Of a stretch of 53,747 nucleotides of DNA, positions 26,701 to 35,060 are shown one piece after another. Both the position numbers and the translations under genes were made by a program. The notes under the pieces are model-generated. The model was not told where the DNA came from, did not search any database, and was given only the letters and a program-made list of their open reading frames with translations. This DNA comes from Bacillota bacterium (GTDB lineage Bacteria > Bacillota_I > Bacilli_A > Izemoplasmatales > UBA1188): the NCBI GenBank assembly GCA_023410715.1, contig JAEYPN010000028.1, positions 1-53,747 on the forward strand. The letters are read 5' to 3'. Each line of letters starts with the position of its first letter. Position 1 is the stretch's first letter.

Positions 26701-26873
26701 TCATAATCACCAATTGTACCTGCTATATTAGTTGTATAGTAATTAAAGCCATTTTTATGTTCGGTTTTAATATCTAGTGATTTTAGTTTTTTAGAAAGCT
26801 CCATACCTCTTTGATACGTTCTTTCATTACTTGCGATGGCTAAAATATTATTTTTATCAATCATAACCCTCAC
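23790..26873 (-). CDS. SNF2-family DNA-dependent helicase with SWIM finger
   Basis: A 1027-residue protein. An N-terminal SWIM zinc finger is visible (CTC ... CKH, about residues 74-88), then a long bacterial SNF2-associated region (about 100-540). The RecA-like motor follows: ADDMGLGKT (motif I), DEAQNIKN (motif II), LTGTPLEN (III), then the second lobe with LFSQFTSML, LISLKAGGVGLNLT (V) and DPWWN...QATDRTHRIGQ (VI). Such proteins remodel protein-DNA complexes; in bacteria they are often linked to RNA polymerase recycling or phage defence. It heads the operon with the Hpt-like, GH13 and LysM genes. Confidence 0.92.
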   Translation of the reverse strand: MRVMIDKNNILAIASNERTYQRGMELSKKLKSLDIKTEHKNGFNYYTTNIAGTIGDYDVRLTTNNLGDVINYSCTCLAYETYDGACKHIVALVDKVKDFKTNEINLLKNYIKIERTNKIGDMEIIPTIFYSLIKNEAIVEFKIGREKKYIIKNIKEFLTRIQYNDIFRYGKELELKHDYFYFTSSSQKIINYLKEYCPFINEYDYNDFRYLRLNEYSFKKLITILKDEIINIVIDDENFSVRYTKEVPKFKFVYQNQELKIDNFERYKYISINNTKYLINDAFLVDLNEKEELFVSFIEYSLTNSTYFNSDNIQTFFLYVYPKIKDEIEIKNLDALIALNTIADLKIKVYLDYNNAILKAQVEFYYDGIIKDEAIKNGIITNEYLENEFMDKLYDLGFVKALDYYAIKDDNKMIEFMQYNKVELLQKEATVFVSESFNNFKVRRIESGMVGVRFENNLLEILYNDFDFPLSELKDVLKSYRSNKNYHLLKDGSVLRIDENIKEIDEVVELTSFMPTDTTKSAIVPNYIGLELKNHLIKSNESSDFNDFIDKVIHYQNNEFPLDDDLDKIMRDYQKDAFKWLMTMSKYELGGILADDMGLGKTLETISLLKMDKSGIPSLVITPASLVYNWVSEIKKFTNLNVLAIVGNFSERMATIAEIDKSVNVIITSYDLIRKDIEAYHSKFFHYVIIDEAQNIKNFNTLNAKSVKRINASVKFALTGTPLENSLADLWSIFDYILPNYLKSYPSFKNNFELDIIKNGNKEKMDKLIKIISPFILRRRKKEVLKELPEKTEQVLYANMDENQKKLYQAMLFEAREKLKSNAGTDKLLIFQLLTRLRQAVCHPKLFLNDYTGNSAKFDLAIEKVKEIIHSNHKVLLFSQFTSMLELIREELDNLEINYKVLTGDTKTNIRLDIVNEFNESDEPLVFLISLKAGGVGLNLTSADYVIHFDPWWNFSVENQATDRTHRIGQKNKVTVLKLIVKDSIEEKVLNIQEKKKELFNQMFEENTDVLNNLTTDELYSLLEEDK

Positions 26874-26890
26874 CTCTAATCTTAATAAAA

Positions 26891-26899
26891 ATTATACCA
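26891..26899 (-). promoter_or_regulatory. extended -10 promoter of the SNF2 operon
   Basis: TTTGGTATAAT on the minus strand (TATAAT 26896-26891), 18 bases before the start codon. Confidence 0.55.
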
Positions 26900-27078
26900 A
26901 ATTTTAAGCAAAGCATAAAGATTATTTTCCTAATAAAAGTATTTTTCCACATCTTGTGTTTATTATTAATAAAGCAGAAAACAATAATTAATCTTCATAT
27001 TGTATTAATTAAATCTTTAAAATTCAGCATGTTTGGACCTATTTTAAGTTTTTAGACACAAAATGTTAGACTTTTTTA

Positions 27079-27315
27079 TTAAAAGCTTAGAAGATAATTT
27101 TTATATGCTTGATTAGGGGTTTTATAATTTAACGAACCACGAATCCTCTTATTATGATACCATCCAAGTGTAAATCCAAATACTCATTATGATTGACCAA
27201 TTCTTTCTTTAATATAGAATTAAAGAATTCAATGCTAGCATTATCCTTTCCTACTATAAGAATGAATCTTCCCATTTCTGGCAAATAATAGCGAGAGGTT
27301 ATAAAAAAGAGATTT
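27079..27315 (-). pseudogene. IS3-family transposase fragment
   Basis: Broken C-terminal part of an IS3-type OrfB. Three reading frames together give ARNGKIHSYSRKG, then DNASIEFFNSILKKE with the last catalytic Glu, then WYHNKRIRGSLNYKTPNQAY before a stop. At least two frameshifts separate these blocks. The N-terminal two thirds and both ends of the element are missing, so it is dead. The 5' side adjoins the recombinase fragment directly. Confidence 0.8.
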
Positions 27316-27757
27316 GTTTCCATATGACCACAATATACCATATCAGTTAATATGGCATTTACTGTTTCAGTTCTCCATACAGTATTATTAAACCTAGCAA
27401 ATCTAGTATCACCTTTTTGAAATTTTTATCTAGATGGAGTAATAACTCCTCCTTCATTTAAAATCTTAGCTATTCTATATGTTCCTAAGCCTTGTTTAGC
27501 TAACTTATAAATTTTAATAACTATCTCTTTAGCTTCTTCATATATTATTAAATGATTTTTATTGTTAAGATCTTTAATATAGCCAAAAGGTGTTTGAACA
27601 GAGATAAACAAGCCATTTAAGGCCCTACTCCTTTTAGCTAATTTAACTTTCTAAATAAGTCCTTGGCATACATATCATTTAAGATATTTTTAAAAGGAGC
27701 TATATCATTATTTATAAACTTGTATGAGGCAAGCCCAAACTTAACTTTGTAGATTGA
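27316..27757 (-). pseudogene. large serine recombinase fragment
   Basis: Remains of a large serine recombinase. Successive frames give FGLASYKFINNDIAPFKN and ILNDMYAKD, then AKRSRALNGLFISVQTPFGY, then EIVIKIYKLAKQGLGTYRIAK, then KFQKGDTRFARFNNTVWR and ILTDMVYCGHMETN. These are the end of the resolvase domain and the Recombinase domain (PF07508). The first resolvase half with its Ser, and the zinc-ribbon and coiled-coil end, are absent. Frameshifts near 27650 and 27430 break it. The end at about 27316 is where the IS3-like fragment begins. Confidence 0.8.
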
Positions 27758-27760
27758 CTC

Positions 27761-28204
27761 CTATTTCGTTCTTTTAATTAAGAAAGCACTATGAAAATTC
27801 ATATCTAATTCATCAACATAAAAATGTAAAATACTTTTATGATTTTTAGTAGATGTGCTTAATGTTATATATTCACACGTTTCTTTTACATGAGTTTCCA
27901 TCAATTTAAATAATTCTTTTCCTACGCCTTTATTACGATATGTTGGTAGTACATAGATTTCATCAACCATAAAACAATTGCTTCCAACTTCTATATAAGA
28001 TGTTTTATTTTCAACTATATAATAATGACCAAAAACATATCCAACAATTACATCATTTTCTACAGCAACAAAAAGAGGTTCTTTTAAATCTTCCTTTGTA
28101 TTAGCGATTATTCCCCATGAACATTCTTCATCTTGCCATTTCATTGATAACTCTATAAGTTGTTTTACTGTATCATCATTTAATTGTTTTAATTCATATT
28201 CCAT
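27761..28204 (-). CDS. GNAT family N-acetyltransferase
   Basis: A 147-residue GNAT protein. The acetyl-CoA-binding motif A is VDEIYVLPTYRNKGVGKELF (Arg-Asn-Lys-Gly-Val-Gly), preceded by VAVENDVIVGYVFGHYY and followed by a YITLSTSTKNHKSILHFY motif B. The start at 28204 was preferred because AAGGA lies 10 bases upstream; in-frame ATGs at 28231 and 28222 are less supported. The substrate is unknown. The gene is intact while everything around it is decayed. Confidence 0.85.
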   Translation of the reverse strand: MEYELKQLNDDTVKQLIELSMKWQDEECSWGIIANTKEDLKEPLFVAVENDVIVGYVFGHYYIVENKTSYIEVGSNCFMVDEIYVLPTYRNKGVGKELFKLMETHVKETCEYITLSTSTKNHKSILHFYVDELDMNFHSAFLIKRTK

Positions 28205-28336
28205 ATAACTCACATCCTTCATTATAAACACTTAATTTGTGTTTTTTATCAATTTTATTATTTTTTAAAAGTATTCTTATGCATATATTATATCATTTTT
28301 CTATTAAATACTCTATTAACATAGTTTAAATGAAAA

Positions 28337-28364
28337 GACGAATCTACCCAAAGGTAAACTCGCC
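28337..28364 (-). terminator. G-U-containing hairpin terminator
   Basis: On the minus strand GGCGAGTTTACC and GGTAGATTCGTC pair over 12 bp when G-U pairs are allowed, with a 4-nt loop, and TTTT follows. It stands after the decayed frame at 28413-28736 and probably was its terminator. Confidence 0.6.
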
Positions 28365-28412
28365 AAGGTTTTGCTTGTGAAAGTAATTTGCTATTTGTTT
28401 TTTTATTTACAT

Positions 28413-28736
28413 CTATTTAAAATTTGTATTCACCCAATCGATTAGATTTTCTTTTCCTTCTTCAAATGCTAGTAAAGAATTTCCATATGCATCACAGTTG
28501 TATTTTACAACTTAATAGATATTAATTTCAACTATTCCTTTAATATTATTTAAGATATTCCATATATAGAAGAAAGTTTTATTAACATTTTTAAAACAGG
28601 ATATCTTCTTATATAATGCTATATAAGAAAAATTAATTGTCCATTCCATATTTTCTTGATCAATTTATTATATTTCAAAAATTTGTCATCATTATTTAAT
28701 CATATTTATATCATATATTATTCTTTCTTTCTTCAT
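28413..28736 (-). pseudogene. decayed gene of unknown function
   Basis: A single minus-strand frame reads MKKERIIYDINMIK, several stops, then MEWTINFSYIALYKK, an in-frame TAA near 28514-28512 and finally CDAYGNSLLAFEEGKENL before a stop at 28413. The amino-acid composition is protein-like and a terminator lies just beyond. It is more likely a decayed gene than noise, but no family is recognised. The rest of the gap 28205-28786 shows nothing besides the two hairpins listed. Confidence 0.35.
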
Positions 28737-28755
28737 ATTTTTATAAACAAAAAAA

Positions 28756-28777
28756 CAAGGCCATAAATTTGGCCTTG
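28756..28777 (-). terminator. terminator of the V-ATPase operon
   Basis: CAAGGCCA / TGGCCTTG stem with a 6-nt loop, then TTTTTTTG on the minus strand. Confidence 0.9.
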
Positions 28778-28786
28778 CATTAATTA

Positions 28787-29422
28787 TTAACCATTATTTT
28801 TCGCAAGAATAATATCTTTGCTTTTCATAAGTCTTATCGTATTACTACGTTCATTATCTTCTAATTTCATCGTAATAAAATGAATTGTTTCTTGTAAGTT
28901 AGGAATCATTACGAATTCAATCGCGTTAACTCTTCTTCTAGTCTTTTCAATTTCTCTAGATAAGCTTTCACAGGTTTTTTCAATCTGAGCAAGTTCAATT
29001 AGTCTTGGTAGTAAAGTAGATAAATCAATTACTGATTTATCAAGTTCGCTTGGCGTAAACGCAAAACCGTAAGTTAAATCAATTTCGCCTTGATCAGAAA
29101 AGTTAATAACCGGAACATTAACGTTCATAATAGATTTTGAACTAACATCTAAAGCAATATTTTTAGTTGGAACCATTAAAGCTTCCATTACGCCTTCATA
29201 GCTCATTTTAAGTCTAGCATTTTGAAAAGTTTCAATAATTCCTTTCATTGCTTGTTCAATTTCTTCACGCATCAAACGATTTTTCTTTATAAGTTCCATA
29301 TATTGACGAATCATTTCATCTTGCTTATCTTTTAAAAGCTTATGTCCACGAGTCGTTGTCGCTAATTGTTTTTTTAGCTTTGTTAATTCCATCCGTGTCG
29401 GATTAACATTTATTCTTGCCAT
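28787..29422 (-). CDS. ntpD: V-type ATPase subunit D
   Basis: A 211-residue central-stalk rotor subunit. The N-terminal INVNPTRMELTKLKKQLATT block followed by a long coiled coil and a C-terminal second coil (RRRVNAIEFVMIPNLQETIHFI) are characteristic of the family. It is the last gene of the operon, 2 bases after ntpB. Genes like ntpH and ntpJ that follow in Enterococcus hirae are absent here. Confidence 0.95.
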   Translation of the reverse strand: MARINVNPTRMELTKLKKQLATTTRGHKLLKDKQDEMIRQYMELIKKNRLMREEIEQAMKGIIETFQNARLKMSYEGVMEALMVPTKNIALDVSSKSIMNVNVPVINFSDQGEIDLTYGFAFTPSELDKSVIDLSTLLPRLIELAQIEKTCESLSREIEKTRRRVNAIEFVMIPNLQETIHFITMKLEDNERSNTIRLMKSKDIILAKNNG

Positions 29423-29424
29423 TT

Positions 29425-30804
29425 TTACTCACCAGTTTTAGGCAAATATTTTTCAATTTTATCCAAACTAATACGCTTCAATTCTGATTTTGGTAGAATA
29501 GTTAATAACTTCCAACCTAAATCTAAGGTTTCTTCAATACTACGATTAGTGTCGTAACCTTGTGAAACATATTCTTCTTCAAATTTAGATGCAAATAAAG
29601 CGTATTTCTTATCAATATCTGATAGGGCTGCTTCACCTAAGATAACTGCTAATTCTTTAGCTTCTTTTCCTCTAGCGTAAGCTGAGAATAGTTGGTTCAT
29701 AGTTTGTGAATGGTCATCTCTTGTTTTTCCTTCACCAATACCTTTATCTTTTAAACGGCTAAGTGATGGTAAAACATCAACTGGTGGAACAATACCTTTC
29801 ATATATAATTCACGTGATAAGATAATTTGTCCTTCAGTAATATATCCTGTTAAGTCAGGGATTGGATGAGTCTTATCATCTTCAGGCATTGTTAAAATTG
29901 GAATTTGAGTGATTGAACCTTTTTTGCCTTGGATACGACCAGCTCTTTCATAAAGCGATGCAAGGTCAGTATACATGTATCCTGGATATCCACGACGACC
30001 TGGAACTTCTTTTCTAGCGGCAGAAACTTCTCTTAATGCTTCAGCATAGTTAGTAATATCTGTAATAATAACTAAGACGTGCATACCAAGCTCATATGCT
30101 AGATATTCAGCACAAGTGATGGCCATACGTGGAGTCGCGATTCTTTCAATTGCTGGGTCATTAGCTAAGTTCATAAATAGAACAGATCTTTCAATTGATC
30201 CAGATTTTTGGAAGTCCTTAATGAAGTAATCAGCTTCTTCAAAAGTAATACCAACAGCTGCGAATACTACCGCAAATTGTTCATTTTTACCTCTAACCTT
30301 AGCTTGACGAGCGATTTGTGCGGCAAGTTTGGCATGTGGTAAACCAGATCCACTAAATATTGGTAATTTTTGGCCACGAACTAAGGTATTTAAACCATCA
30401 ATCGCACTAATACCTGTTTCAATAAATTCTGATGGATAGTCACGAGCAACAGGATTAATAGGTGTACCATTAATATCTTCAACTACTGTCGGAATTAATT
30501 CTCCACCACCATCAATTGGACGACCCATACCATCGAATACACGGCCTAAAATTTCAGGAGATAGTTTTATTTCAATACCGTGTCCTAAAAATGAAACTTT
30601 AGATGTACTAATTTTTAATCCTTGTGAACTATCAAATAATTGCACAAGAGCTTTATCTCCATTAACTTCTAGAACCTTACCAGTTCTTTCTTCACCATTT
30701 GCTTGACGAATTCTTACTAATTCATCATACTTGACGCCTTCAACACAATCAACGAGCATTAGAGGTCCAACAACTTCTTTTATTGTTTTATATTCTTTTG
30801 GCAT
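29425..30804 (-). CDS. ntpB: V-type ATPase subunit B (non-catalytic)
   Basis: A 459-residue subunit of the soluble A3B3 head. The degenerate P-loop region FSGSGLPHAKLAAQIARQA and the RRGYPGYMYTDLASLYERAG block with the arginine finger region are conserved. It shares one base with the stop of ntpA. Confidence 0.97.
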   Translation of the reverse strand: MPKEYKTIKEVVGPLMLVDCVEGVKYDELVRIRQANGEERTGKVLEVNGDKALVQLFDSSQGLKISTSKVSFLGHGIEIKLSPEILGRVFDGMGRPIDGGGELIPTVVEDINGTPINPVARDYPSEFIETGISAIDGLNTLVRGQKLPIFSGSGLPHAKLAAQIARQAKVRGKNEQFAVVFAAVGITFEEADYFIKDFQKSGSIERSVLFMNLANDPAIERIATPRMAITCAEYLAYELGMHVLVIITDITNYAEALREVSAARKEVPGRRGYPGYMYTDLASLYERAGRIQGKKGSITQIPILTMPEDDKTHPIPDLTGYITEGQIILSRELYMKGIVPPVDVLPSLSRLKDKGIGEGKTRDDHSQTMNQLFSAYARGKEAKELAVILGEAALSDIDKKYALFASKFEEEYVSQGYDTNRSIEETLDLGWKLLTILPKSELKRISLDKIEKYLPKTGE

Positions 30805-32591
30805 TAGTTGTTTTCTCCTTTAATCAATGTATCAAATTCATCATTTAGTTCATTTTCGATTAACTTATATTCATTATCAAAGTTAGCTTCTTCAATGTAT
30901 TTCATACGCCCAATCTTCTCTAAAATAATCATTGATGTAAGTTTCTTATAAGCTACATTTTCTTTTAAAGCTTTCTCAGCTTTATTATACCAGTTAATAA
31001 TCATTTTTAACATTCCATATTGTTTATTAAGTGATGTATAAGTGTCAATGTCATGGAACGCAATTTGATGAAGATAGTCTTCACGAATACTTCTTGCGCA
31101 ATCTAGAGTTAAACGATCACTATATTCAAGTGAGTCAACACCAACAAGACGCACAATTTCATCAAGCTTAGCTTCTTCTTGAAGAATTCTCTTAGCTGTT
31201 AAAACTTGTTTTGACCAGTCAGGTTTAATAAAATTGTCAAAATATTCTCTTAAAGCTTCATCATATAATGAATAACTCTTTAGCCAGTCAATAGCTGGGA
31301 AGTGTCTTCTGTATGCAAGGGTAGCACTTAAGCCCCAGAATACTTTAACAATTCTTAAAGTTGCTTGTGATACTGGTTCAGATGTGTCTCCTCCTGGAGG
31401 CGAAACAGCACCAATTGCTGTAATAGCACCTTCACGATCACTGTTACCTAAGCATTTAACATAACCAGCTCTTTCGTAGAACTCTGCTAAACGGCTTGAT
31501 AGATAGGCAGGATAACCTTCCTCACCAGGCATTTCTTCTAGTCTACTTGACATTTCACGAAGTGCCTCAGCCCAACGTGATGTTGAATCGGCCATAATTG
31601 CTACTTTATAACCCATATCACGATAATATTCTGCAATTGTAATACCTGTATAAATTGAAGCTTCACGAGCCGCAACAGGCATGTTAGAAGTGTTCGCAAT
31701 CAAAACAGTACGTTTCATTAAGCTTTGGCCAGTTTTTGGGTCAAATAATTCAGGGAACTCAAGTAAAACGTCTGTCATTTCGTTACCACGTTCACCACAG
31801 CCGATATAAACGATGATATCAGCATCAGCCCATTTAGCTAATTGATGTTGAACAACAGTTTTTCCGCTACCAAATGGACCAGGAATAGCAGCTATTCCAC
31901 CAATAGCAATTGGGAATAATGTATCAATTACTCTTTGCCCAGTAACCATTGGTTTATTTGGACTAAGTTTTGTTTTATATGGTCTTGGACGACGAACAGG
32001 CCATTTTTGCATCATAGTAATATTAACTATTTCTTTGCCTGTATCAAGTTCAGCAACTGTATCTGTAACTTTAGCTTCGCCATTAAATACTTTAACGATT
32101 GTACCAGAAAGTGTAGGTGGAACCATAACTTTATGTAATACTGCTTCAGTTTCAATAACTTCACCGATTACATCGCCACCAACTACTTTATCGCCAACTT
32201 TAACTAAACTTGCATAATTCCAGATACGCTCACGATCAAGTTTTGGCACATCAATACCAAGAGGAATTCTATCTCCTGATGCATCATATATAACCTTTAG
32301 TGGTCTTTGAATACCATCATATATTCCTTCAATTAAGCCGGGGCCAAGTTCAACTGATAGTGGTTCATCTGTTAGGTAAACTGGTTCACCAGGACCAAGT
32401 CCAGCTGTTTCCTCATATACCTGAATTGATGCGTTATCACCACGAAGTTCAATTACTTCACCGATTAATCTTTTATCACTAACACGCACTACGTCAAACA
32501 TTTGAACATTTTTCATGCCTTTGGCTACTACTAGTGGTCCGGCTACTTTGGTAATTATTCCGATGTTTTCTTTTACTTCATTAGGATTCAT
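30804..32591 (-). CDS. ntpA: V-type ATPase subunit A (catalytic)
   Basis: A 595-residue catalytic subunit with the Walker A GPFGSGKTVVQ, the bulge domain typical of A/V-type alpha chains (residues about 115-190), the GERGNEM catalytic Glu region and Walker B-like VAIMADSTSRWAEALRE. It couples ATP hydrolysis or synthesis to rotor turning. GGATGG precedes the ATG. Confidence 0.98.
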   Translation of the reverse strand: MNPNEVKENIGIITKVAGPLVVAKGMKNVQMFDVVRVSDKRLIGEVIELRGDNASIQVYEETAGLGPGEPVYLTDEPLSVELGPGLIEGIYDGIQRPLKVIYDASGDRIPLGIDVPKLDRERIWNYASLVKVGDKVVGGDVIGEVIETEAVLHKVMVPPTLSGTIVKVFNGEAKVTDTVAELDTGKEIVNITMMQKWPVRRPRPYKTKLSPNKPMVTGQRVIDTLFPIAIGGIAAIPGPFGSGKTVVQHQLAKWADADIIVYIGCGERGNEMTDVLLEFPELFDPKTGQSLMKRTVLIANTSNMPVAAREASIYTGITIAEYYRDMGYKVAIMADSTSRWAEALREMSSRLEEMPGEEGYPAYLSSRLAEFYERAGYVKCLGNSDREGAITAIGAVSPPGGDTSEPVSQATLRIVKVFWGLSATLAYRRHFPAIDWLKSYSLYDEALREYFDNFIKPDWSKQVLTAKRILQEEAKLDEIVRLVGVDSLEYSDRLTLDCARSIREDYLHQIAFHDIDTYTSLNKQYGMLKMIINWYNKAEKALKENVAYKKLTSMIILEKIGRMKYIEEANFDNEYKLIENELNDEFDTLIKGENN

Positions 32592-32608
32592 CTTTTAATC
32601 CATCCTTT

Positions 32609-32938
32609 CTAAAAGATATTAATTCCGATGGCTTTTTCAACATTCTCTCTTATTCTCTTTAAACCAAGTCCGCTTGATTCTAAATCAAGTTGAATAGGTA
32701 ATATAATAGGATAAGCACTAAGTTTGTACTTTTCAAGCGTTTCAGGAATTAAAGTATAAATATTCTCGCTTACAAAAATAATTTTGCAATTATCTTTGGC
32801 AAGTTTAAATATGATTTGATCAATTTCATTTGGATCATTAGTAAAGAATGTAGTTACACCAATAGCATTAAATAAAGCCACTGTATCTTCCTTACCAATA
32901 ATCGCGATGTCAGTTTTGGTAATCTTTTTTTCTTCCAT
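32609..32938 (-). CDS. ntpG: V-type ATPase subunit F (NtpG)
   Basis: A 109-residue central-stalk subunit with a Rossmann-like fold: DIAIIGKEDTVALFNAIGV, then KIIFVSENIYTLIP and YPIILPIQ. GAGGTG 4 bases before the ATG at 32938, together with the ntpC stop lying inside that region, supports this start over the ATG at 32950. Confidence 0.9.
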   Translation of the reverse strand: MEEKKITKTDIAIIGKEDTVALFNAIGVTTFFTNDPNEIDQIIFKLAKDNCKIIFVSENIYTLIPETLEKYKLSAYPIILPIQLDLESSGLGLKRIRENVEKAIGINIF

Positions 32939-32946
32939 AAGACACC

Positions 32947-33912
32947 TCAAATCGCTAATAAATCATTTATATCGACATTTTGACTAGCGTAAAGCATCCG
33001 TATGTTTTTCGCTTCAGCACTCTTCTCTAAGTAATAAAAGAGCATTGGTCCAACTGAAAAAGCATCATTTTTAAATTTATTCATGACTTCGATCAGAAGG
33101 CTATCAAACTTTGTCTCTAAACGATTAAGATTTTTATTTTGAAAATAATCACTTAAAATTTCCGTAATTTTCCCATTATAATAAGGAACGAAGTTTTTAA
33201 GCAATTTTTCTTCACCTTTTTTATTTTGTTCTATTTCATAATTTTCCTTAAAAAAATCTTTCTTGATTGTTCCACCATCTAAATACATTTCTAAAAATTT
33301 ATCTTGTTTCCAACTTAAATTTCTAGAACGTATTAAGGTAATTATATTAGTAAAATCAATCAAAGATTTAAAATACGTTTCTAAGCAGCTATTTAATAAT
33401 GATTTTTTTAGGGCAAACTTATAAATGGTATTATCAATTTTACTACTTAAAAGACGAGCATTATCAATACCAGAAATATTTTCTTTAACCATATTAATTA
33501 ATTTAGATTCATCTTTTGTAAGGCCACTAAAATCATCATATATAATTGCCTTTTTAAGGCTGTTTTTATTTATGCTTCCTGTATCTACTAATAAATTATC
33601 AATATTATTGCTACTAACACCAAATACTTTCGATTTATATAAAACCTTAATGTTTTGGGCATCATTAACAATAAAGAATAAAAAGATATTAAGTGGATCA
33701 GGTGTAAGGCTATTAATGAGCTCTTTAGTCCTCATCATTTCACTGCTTATAAGTGTTTCTAAATTTGTTGGATCAGTGCCATAATCCATCTCAAATAAAG
33801 TTTTGACAAATTCTTTTTTATCAACATTAGCGAGTTTATAAACTTTATTACGGCTTAAAATACCATTTTCAATTGATTTTATAGATCCGTTTGCGTATGG
33901 ATAGTTATTCAT
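32947..33912 (-). CDS. ntpC: V-type ATPase subunit C
   Basis: A 321-residue helical subunit (AC39/VMA6 family) that sits between the rotor ring and the central stalk. The N-terminal YANGSIKSIENGILS motif, internal repeats of helices and the C-terminal FSVGPMLFYYLEKSAEAKNIR are typical. It ends in TGA, one of the codons showing that the standard genetic code is in use. Confidence 0.93.
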   Translation of the reverse strand: MNNYPYANGSIKSIENGILSRNKVYKLANVDKKEFVKTLFEMDYGTDPTNLETLISSEMMRTKELINSLTPDPLNIFLFFIVNDAQNIKVLYKSKVFGVSSNNIDNLLVDTGSINKNSLKKAIIYDDFSGLTKDESKLINMVKENISGIDNARLLSSKIDNTIYKFALKKSLLNSCLETYFKSLIDFTNIITLIRSRNLSWKQDKFLEMYLDGGTIKKDFFKENYEIEQNKKGEEKLLKNFVPYYNGKITEILSDYFQNKNLNRLETKFDSLLIEVMNKFKNDAFSVGPMLFYYLEKSAEAKNIRMLYASQNVDINDLLAI

Positions 33913-33921
33913 AAACCACCC

Positions 33922-34563
33922 CTAAAGACCCTTAGAACCAAAAAGTAGATTAGCCGTTTCAGTTTCCATTTTCTTAGCTAAAACACCAATGATTGTTTCA
34001 TATGAATTATCAACATCATAGTTTTCACTTGTAATGATAAAACCACCATTAATATTAGCAAATTCATTAGATAAACGTAAATCATAATCTCCTTTTAAAA
34101 GTTTATTAAGTTTAGCTAAGTCTTTTGTATTATTTTCATCTTTACCATCTGAAAAAAGTCTAAGGTATTTATCATATTCATTTTTTGACACTATAATTGT
34201 TTCATTACCTTTAATATCACTATCTTTAATTAACTTAATTACTAAGTTAATAAAGTCATCATCGCCTAATTCTAATAGTTTATTATTAGCTAAAGTAAAT
34301 ACTTCGCTAATAATTTCTTTTTTGCAGGCTAAAGTTTTTTGTCTTATGGCCTGACTAAATTCAGTAATTTTTGTTTTCAATATTTCAGCATTTTTTGCTT
34401 CAATATCACTTAACATTTTATTAACACGATCAGTTGCTTCTTGAAGAATAAAAGCTCGAGCATCTTCTGCTTTCTTTATTCCTTGATTTTTTATTTCTTG
34501 TGCTTCTTTAAGAGCCTTTTCTTCAATTTTTTTGTAAATTGAACTATTACTCACTTTGATCAC
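33922..34563 (-). CDS. ntpE: V-type ATPase subunit E
   Basis: A 213-residue peripheral-stalk subunit. The first 100 residues are an Ala/Lys/Glu-rich coiled coil (EEKALKEAQEIKNQGIKKAE), the rest a globular alpha/beta head with GGFIITSENYDVDNSYETI. It would pair with the coiled-coil subunit encoded first in the operon. Confidence 0.9.
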   Translation of the reverse strand: MIKVSNSSIYKKIEEKALKEAQEIKNQGIKKAEDARAFILQEATDRVNKMLSDIEAKNAEILKTKITEFSQAIRQKTLACKKEIISEVFTLANNKLLELGDDDFINLVIKLIKDSDIKGNETIIVSKNEYDKYLRLFSDGKDENNTKDLAKLNKLLKGDYDLRLSNEFANINGGFIITSENYDVDNSYETIIGVLAKKMETETANLLFGSKGL

Positions 34564-34575
34564 CGAGTATTATTA

Positions 34576-35043
34576 CTAAATACCGAATACTAATAAAATA
34601 CTAGCGATTAATGAAAGAATAGCGTATGTTTCAACAAGTACGGCCATAGTAATACCTTTACCTGAAGCATCTGGTTGTTTAGCAGTCATCATAATACCAT
34701 TTGTTGCAACAGTTCCTTGAAAAATTGCTGAAATTAAACCATTAATAGCAATTGGCATACATGCGATAAAATATGACCAACCTTCAAACATTGTTAATGC
34801 ACTTGGAGTACCACCAAGTAGACCTATTTTAATTAATAATAATACTGTTACTAAGAATCCATATAATCCTTGAGTACCTGGTAAAATTTGTAAAACTAGT
34901 AGTTTACCGAATAATTCTGGTTGTTCAGATGTAACACCAGCAGAAGCCTTACCACACATTTTAACACCAAGAATTGAGCCAAGACCGGCTAATAATGTAG
35001 CTAATACGCCACCAATAATTGCAATAATTGTTCCTAAAGTCAT
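34576..35043 (-). CDS. ntpK: V-type ATPase proteolipid subunit K, Na+ type
   Basis: A 155-residue rotor-ring subunit of four membrane helices, a duplicated c-type hairpin. The ion site known from Enterococcus hirae NtpK (Leu61, Thr64, Gln65, Gln110, Glu139) is matched by Leu54, Thr57 and Gln58 in LPGTQGLYG, Gln109 in IFQGTVA and Glu138 in VETYAIL. H+-type rings lack this full Gln/Thr set, so Na+ is the expected ion. The first hairpin lacks a carboxylate, as in V-type 16-kDa proteolipids. Confidence 0.95.
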   Translation of the reverse strand: MTLGTIIAIIGGVLATLLAGLGSILGVKMCGKASAGVTSEQPELFGKLLVLQILPGTQGLYGFLVTVLLLIKIGLLGGTPSALTMFEGWSYFIACMPIAINGLISAIFQGTVATNGIMMTAKQPDASGKGITMAVLVETYAILSLIASILLVFGI

Positions 35044-35060
35044 TTTTCTATTGTCTCCTT

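Noticed and set aside
33425..33784. Open frame antisense to the V-ATPase C gene
   Set aside because: Leu/Ile/Ser-rich mirror frame without a start context; the sense gene is clear.
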